Source of the DNA: Aquila chrysaetos chrysaetos | Lineage: Eukaryota; Chordata; Aves; Accipitriformes; Accipitridae | Direction of reading: 5' to 3' | Assembly: GCF_900496995.4 (NCBI RefSeq) | Contig: NC_044014.1 | Location: 11,000,501 to 11,064,500, forward strand | Length of the DNA: 64,000 nt | Shown: positions 58,052 through 64,000 of the stretch, piece by piece | How the letters are laid out: every line of letters starts with the position of its first letter | How positions within the stretch are numbered: the first letter of the stretch is position 1 | The notes under the pieces: model-generated | The model's database searches: none | What the model was told of the DNA's origin: nothing | The model's input: the letters and a program-made list of their open reading frames with translations, nothing else | Translations under genes and position numbers: made by a program

Positions 58052-61000
58052 CTGAAACAAACAGGAGGATTAGTAGACATGAGTTAGAATCACTCACTAC
58101 CTATGAGCCATGGTTACTTAAGTAGTTTGTTAAGCAATACTACAAATCATTTCAGCAGTTTGCCCCTACAGAGTCCTGGTACCATAATGAAGCATGCTTA
58201 TGCAATGCTTTAAGCCTCTTAAAAGATCTCAAGTCACCTGTCCCCACAAATCTTAATCTCTGCTGCATCCACCTCCACAAAAAGCTGAAGCCTGATTAAG
58301 TCAGAGGAGGAACAGATGTCAATTCTTTCTATTCAGGAGTAAAAATTTGCCTGGGGAAAACCAGTATATAGTTTCCCAAATTAAGTATAACCAAAAAATG
58401 CCTACAGTTCAGTGAAAACGCCTCAATATTATAGCTGTCCAATAGGAGGGGGTATTGCTAAAATAGTAGGGGTATTGCTAAGTTACGTTACATATATAAG
58501 TCTGCAACACAAGCAGTATCTTCAAGATCAGCTGCTCTTACTGGAAAGCAGGGTTTATGCTGGACAAGTATTTTAGATAGTGAAAGTGTGCTCAGCATGA
58601 GGTAGAGCACAAGTCAAAACTGTGAAAGTTACTTTCCACTGGGAATTGGTGACCTGGAAGTCAATGCGTGCAATGGAAGTCTGGCTGGGAAATATAGAAG
58701 CAGTTCTAATGCTTGCATCGTCCAGAGTCTCTCTTCCTTCAAGGGCAGGGAAGCAAAAATTGAGAATGCAGGATTTCTTATAAGAGACAAAGAGACATCT
58801 ACCTCAGCCTCCTCCCTTAGAAACAAGTACTTTAATCTGTAAAATGTTCTGGTACGTTTAAGATTGAATGGCCAAAACAAATCTAGCACAGGTGGCTGCT
58901 TTTTGTTCTGAATCAACTCAGATCTTACCAACTTATTTTTGCTAGTATCTATATAGCTATGCAGGACATGACACATCACACTTTGCAAGATGAATAACCA
59001 CACCCTTTCAAATTCCTTCATACAGAATCAAGGGAACTGGGTCAGTAGATAGCAAGTCAGCTAGCAACTAACTAAATCCCCGTACAAGAAGAATACCAGG
59101 GATTCTGGAGCAATGGGCTCCAGTTACCCTTTAACTATAATTCCAAGAAAGTTGAAGGTATTTTCCAAACAGTTAGTAAATTCAGCCGGGCCCCTAAGCC
59201 AGAATTTGAGTCTCTGAGCCCAGACTGACCAGAGTTAGATCACCCATATCTGGTTTATGGCTTGTAGTTTTCAGGTTCCAGTGGCTGTGTTAATCAGCAA
59301 TCCTAATGTTCTCTGGTGAGGACAATTGTCTGACCTTTTTGTGGTAAGGATCAGAGAACCCACTAACCCCAAATGTTCCATGCAGCAGCAGCAAAGTCAC
59401 TGAAAATCTTTCTGTCAGGGTGTTCTCATCTCCCCACTGCCTCGCATGCAAGGCAGTTTCTGCCAAGACATCTAGGACGACTGAACATCAGGCTCTGATG
59501 GATAATGGTGCTTGAAGCAGAGAAATCAAAGTTCAGAGAGAACACCTGATGAAATTGAGAAATGCCTGAAGATGATTAAATGCAGCAAAGCTTTTGCCTT
59601 CAGATTCTGAATTGATGTCACAAGTCTCTCACATAGAGAGAAAGAGAAACCAGACAGTAGTCTAATCCCAGTGTAACCTAACCAGCATCCCTATATAGCT
59701 AGTCAAGGATGATTTTCAGTTGTAAGCCAAATGGATTTTTAATTTAAAGAAAGACCTGTTGGCGAGTTTATCTCTAAAGCCTGGGAACTATTGCATGTTC
59801 ATTTGCTTCTAGGTTGGTTTTTTTTTTTTTTTAGTAACTGTCTTCATTAGTCCTCTTACAGCACTGAATGAGACTATACATGTGAGAGTCAAAACCTAAC
59901 ATCCTTTAAAGCTACAGAAGTTAGTGTTGCATTAAAAAACCCACAGATACCTAGATCTTGTTTGCAATACACAAAAAGATGCTTTTCATATCTGAAAGAC
60001 TATTTCTAATTCTCCTACTTTATAAATAGAATAGTGACAGCGTTTTGCTTTTACTTTCCAACCATGTTTCCTCAGATGGGTTTTAGTCACTCCTATCAAA
60101 GTATGTAAGGTGTGTTATTCAAGCTGTGGCGAGTCAGCAAATTTGTCTCAATTCCCATCATTGGGACAGTTGTTTCCTATACCTAGAGCTTCTGCGTAAC
60201 TACTTGTCAAATACAAGTCGCTGCTAGTTAATTACCTCTGCTATCCTCCAGAAGCTACTTAATCCTGCTGCCCTTAAAGCAGAAGAGCCAGCAGAGAGTA
60301 TAAGAGTCTGTACTTGACAGAGTTTTCTGTCCGTGGGAAGGGAACAGCTCTACCCTAGATCTGTCCTATGCAGCAACTACAACCAGAGCTTAACGCACAA
60401 ATCCAAACGGCCTGTGCATACATAATACCTGATCTATATCAACTGAGTGGAAACTCAAATCGCTGCAGCATGAGAGAAAGCCAGGGCATTTTTGACAGAC
60501 ACCAGCTTCCACTGCAGGGCGAGTCTGAGCACCAGCTTCTTGCTTAAGTGTGTGGGGGCAGGGGTGGAGTGCTTGAAACCCCTGAGTTTTGAAAGGCTCG
60601 GCTCCCAGTGACCAGAAAGATACAAAATGCGCAGGATGTCTCAAACCACCTGTTAGGCCCCTTGTGCAATAAGATGCTTGACAGTTAAAGTCTACTTAGG
60701 TTGTCTGCCCTGATCAATGGTCAGGGATAAGATGCACTAGGCTCTGGAGTGCAAAGGCTTAGTTTTTATCAGAAGAGATTACAGTCATATCATTTACAGC
60801 CTTGAGTTCAGGAGTACATGTTCTCATTTCTACTGTATGCCCTCCCCCCAACATCTACAACAATTCCGTCACTAGCTAGAAGGAATGAAACAGTTATTCT
60901 CCATTCTTCCCAAGTCAGGAGATTCTCTCCACTGGAAAGTAACTGAGCTTTGTGCCTCCAAGCATGTAAGTATGAATAAAGAAATCAGCATCACCTCCAT

Positions 61001-64000
61001 GACAGTAGTTCTTTACAGACAGCAAAACAACCTCTGGTACTTGCACAATTTCAGAAGCAACAGTCATGCACTGCCTGGGAAAATGTTTTCTAGAATCATA
61101 GTCTTTGTCTCAAGTTTGCCTAAGAAACAGTTTGCATATGCTTTTGAGGTGATCATGAGAACTTCTTGATCACCATTAGTAAGGTAACATTCTTTCCAAG
61201 CAGGAAGAGTGGAGTACAACCAACTACACTGGGGTCACTAATTAATTAGTTAACCACTAGTAGCTGACTCTTTATATTTGCTTACACAGTGCAGCTCTTG
61301 GCTGGTGTCCTGCAGATGTGAGCCACTGTGGCAGTTCTTACTCCTTGGAAGCATTATATCCCATCTTCCTCCAGCTGCAGCAAGGAGAAGTCTTGTGTTC
61401 TGCAGGGTTTAGGAACATCTAACTTTTAGCATCCAGAGAGAAGCTAAGTGCAAAAGCTCAGCAGCGACTGCTGAACAGAGCCATGTAAAAACCACAAAGT
61501 AAAATCCACAGTAACTTGCATTAAGCCTAAGATACACTTTAGTTAGGCTTTGCTTTCAGAGTACCTCTTGTGAAAGTCAGAGCCAAACAGTTCAAGCACC
61601 CTTTGATCTTGCCTGAGAAGCACTCTGCTAGGGGGTGGGAAAGAATGAGGCCTCAGTAACTTACTTTCAGGAAGTATAGTGCTCTGTGGTTTCAGACTAC
61701 GTGTTACAGGCTGTTTCTGGGCCTTGCTCATGAAACCGACTGAACTTGGGCTTTCAGTATACTTAAATAGAAAGGCCGTTTTTTATAAAGATTTTTACTA
61801 TGTCTGATAGTACTGTCCCTCCATGAGGAGGGCAATGACACCGTAACACTGCATAGTACTTAAAGTAGTTTTGTCAGATAAATTGAAAAGCCAAGCTTTG
61901 ATATATATTTTTATATCAGGTTTTCTCCTTGAAAACTACCTACTCAGAAAGGTAGAACGTTCAACTAGCCCTTTGAAGTTTTGAAAAATTTAAAAGATGG
62001 TCAGTATAATGGGTTCTGTTACTGTTTATCCTATTAAAAAATACAGGATGACGTTCTTGCAAAACATGCATGCATCAATGTTATATTAATAGGAAATTAT
62101 CTCTAGACACACAACAAGCATGGTTTAAAGAGCTAGAACTAAAGCTCAACTTCAAAATTCACATAGAACTCCTAAGAAAGCTAGAATATCATCATTAAGC
62201 ACCTTACATAGCCACACAGAGAAAAGGTAGCACTAAAAACTTTTAGATACTAATGTCTTTTTATCACCACGTATTATTAAAGCACTTATACTATGAAGAG
62301 CAAAGAACAAACATATATCTGAACTTAACTCAGCCTGAGGTTAACAGCTAACTGATAGCATGCTACCAGAGATTTCCTAGCAGGCTCCTGAAAAACTCAT
62401 TGTCTTGAACCCTACAGCTAATCACTGCACTTAAACATAGGTTATAGTAAAGCCCACGTAAGTAACAACAAGCAAGCCCATTAACAATAAAACAAAAGTA
62501 GAACTTCGTTACTTATACAGAAAAAATTTCAGAGCAAATGCAGAGACGAAAGAGATCAAAATGAAAGAGATCAAAAATACCTACCATTATGAAGATGGGG
62601 TGGGGAACCAACCTCTTTTCCTTAAGTAAAAGGGAGCCTTACCAGCACAGTAGCAAACCAACACGAATTAGGTAACACTCATGTTAAAAACTACAGCTAG
62701 TTCCCTCTCCCCAGTTTAAATAAATCAGCAAGCAAAAAGCATGCTGGGAAGGGAGCTGGTAAGTGGGAGGAACTTGTACAGGGGAACTGAAGTGGTTAGA
62801 AGAAAGAAAAAAAAAAATACAGAGGAAGTTGTTGAGTTTTTTGTTTGTTGATAAAAGGAGCTTGAAGTTTACACGTTTTTGAAGAGCTAGGTGAAAAGTA
62901 GACCAAACCCTTTTGAAATTATATTTATCGTTTATTGTTTATAATCTGTTATTATTTTCTCTATGTATAAAGCTGTTCTCTCAAAAACAGCAATTTTCTC
63001 TCTATAGCTGCATGTACATTAAGTTGAGAAGAGCTTTGTAGCCTGTAATGCTGACAAAATGCTTTGAGTACAGTATTTCTCATATACTGCTGTAACATAC
63101 TTGCTGGTGGCTAGATCCTCGTTTCTGCTGCTGGTTTTGGTTTATTTGGTTTTGGTGGGGTTATTGTTGTTGGTTTTGTTCTGGTTTTTTTTTTTTTCTT
63201 ACTCAAAAGCTACCTAGTTCTTTCTGCTGTGGTATAGACTTACATATGTGTAATTATTTGCACAAGGTAGCAGTGAATCATGTTTCAAACTTCAGTTTTG
63301 CTTCCTGCTATGACAGGGATTTTCTTCATGGTTTTACAGTTGTATTTCTCTGTTTAAAAATTTATAGCTGCTGCAGTTTCCCTTTTTCTCTCTGATGCTT
63401 GCCTAATATAACTGGAATTTTCCAGCAGGTTTGGAGGGGTGGGAAGACAGTAGCTTCACCTATCTCTCTTCTTTAGTGCCTTGACCTCAGATCTTGGAAT
63501 TGTTTTCCCACTTAACAGTTTGCCCATCTGAAAGTTTTTCCACAATGCATGATTTCGGAATAATCTGCTTAGCTAGACTAACTATAGCTGGGATGGAATA
63601 ACATCGCATGTACTTGCATCCAGAATGCAACCCGTCCTGGACCTTAGCTTGCTAAAACACATAGCCTCTACTAATTGCAATTGTTTTTATTGCTGCTGTA
63701 AACTTTATGCTATTCAGGTAAAGCTAACTTACGCTGTAATTGTGGCATTATTTAGTAATGCAGATATACTTTTAGGGAAGCTGAGGCTTAATTCACTGAT
63801 TTTGCTGTAATTTTTACATGAAGATGAAAAAGAAATAGCTTGTTCTGCATAAAACTCCTCTGCCTTTGGCTTTGCCTACCCTGACCTGTTCCTGTGGCAT
63901 TTAAGTGAAGCTGTAAGCTTCAGCTGTAATAGTGCCAGTCAAGGTGCATTTATGCTTAGAGAAAGGCAATGCCTCTTACAGAGAAGGGAAGGAAGGCCAG
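58052..64000. other. Upstream of ACSL5 coding region
   Basis: The acceptor at 58052-58053 requires at least one noncoding ACSL5 exon here or beyond the right edge. No CpG island or clear core promoter is visible. A possible noncoding exon with donor CTG|GTAAGG near 62640 is discussed as a finding. The 130-residue minus-strand frame at 58629-59021 has no recognisable features. T/G-rich low complexity occurs at about 63135-63200. Nothing else supported. Confidence 0.6.
58441..58481 (+). repeat. Two-copy tandem duplication, about 20 bases per unit
   Basis: AATAGGAGGGGGTATTGCTA is followed by AATAGTAGGGGTATTGCTA, about 420 bases upstream of the ACSL5 start codon. No function evident. Confidence 0.8.

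Noticed and set aside
58629-59021. 130-residue minus-strand open frame upstream of ACSL5
   Set aside because: No recognisable motif or splice-like borders noted; not connected in frame to ACSL5. Probably chance.
1-64000. CRISPR arrays, tRNA or rRNA genes, bacterial operons
   Set aside because: No regularly spaced repeats, tRNA-like folds or prokaryotic signals were noticed; the sequence is vertebrate.

Overview
This window is vertebrate nuclear DNA, most likely from a bird outside the chicken lineage. Evidence for this: interrupted genes with GT-AG introns; several CR1-clade LINE fragments, one still showing the FADD motif of the reverse transcriptase; and two solo LTRs, one of which resembles an ERV family I associate with Neoaves (recognised from memory, not searched). 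No operons, ribosome binding sites, CRISPR arrays, tRNA or rRNA genes were seen.

Three protein genes are present. Their conserved order is VTI1A - ZDHHC6 - ACSL5. (1) Positions 1-27474, minus strand: the 5' part of VTI1A, a Golgi/endosomal Qb-SNARE. Coding exons 1-3 are here; the gene runs off the left edge inside intron 3. (2) 28137-38561, plus strand: complete ZDHHC6, an ER protein acyltransferase, in 10 coding exons that join without a frame error into 406 residues. (3) 46720-58021, minus strand: complete ACSL5, a long-chain acyl-CoA synthetase, in 20 coding exons that join into 683 residues.

Layout. 1-13491 is VTI1A intron 3 (AT-rich, with a 27-base G run and A-rich tracts). 13492-27474 holds VTI1A exons 3, 2 and 1 with introns carrying a solo LTR and a CR1 end. 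27050-28740 is a CpG island from which VTI1A and ZDHHC6 diverge, with only 662 bases between their start codons. 28137-38561 is ZDHHC6. 38562-46719 is the 3' UTRs plus a convergent intergenic region with a second solo LTR and a 1.1-kb CR1. 46720-58051 is ACSL5. 58052-64000 is upstream of ACSL5 coding sequence and contains no recognisable exon.

Two of the genes touch the same metabolism: ACSL5 makes long-chain acyl-CoA at ER and mitochondrial membranes, and ZDHHC6 uses acyl-CoA to S-acylate ER proteins. VTI1A is a trafficking SNARE that only shares a promoter region with ZDHHC6. I found no previously undescribed system. The most useful observations are the compact divergent promoter with a GC-only uORF before ZDHHC6, two solo LTRs with perfect 5-base target duplications (one with a full palindromic CRE beside its TATA box), a 38-base T run just upstream of ZDHHC6 exon 8, and two unexplained open frames inside VTI1A introns.
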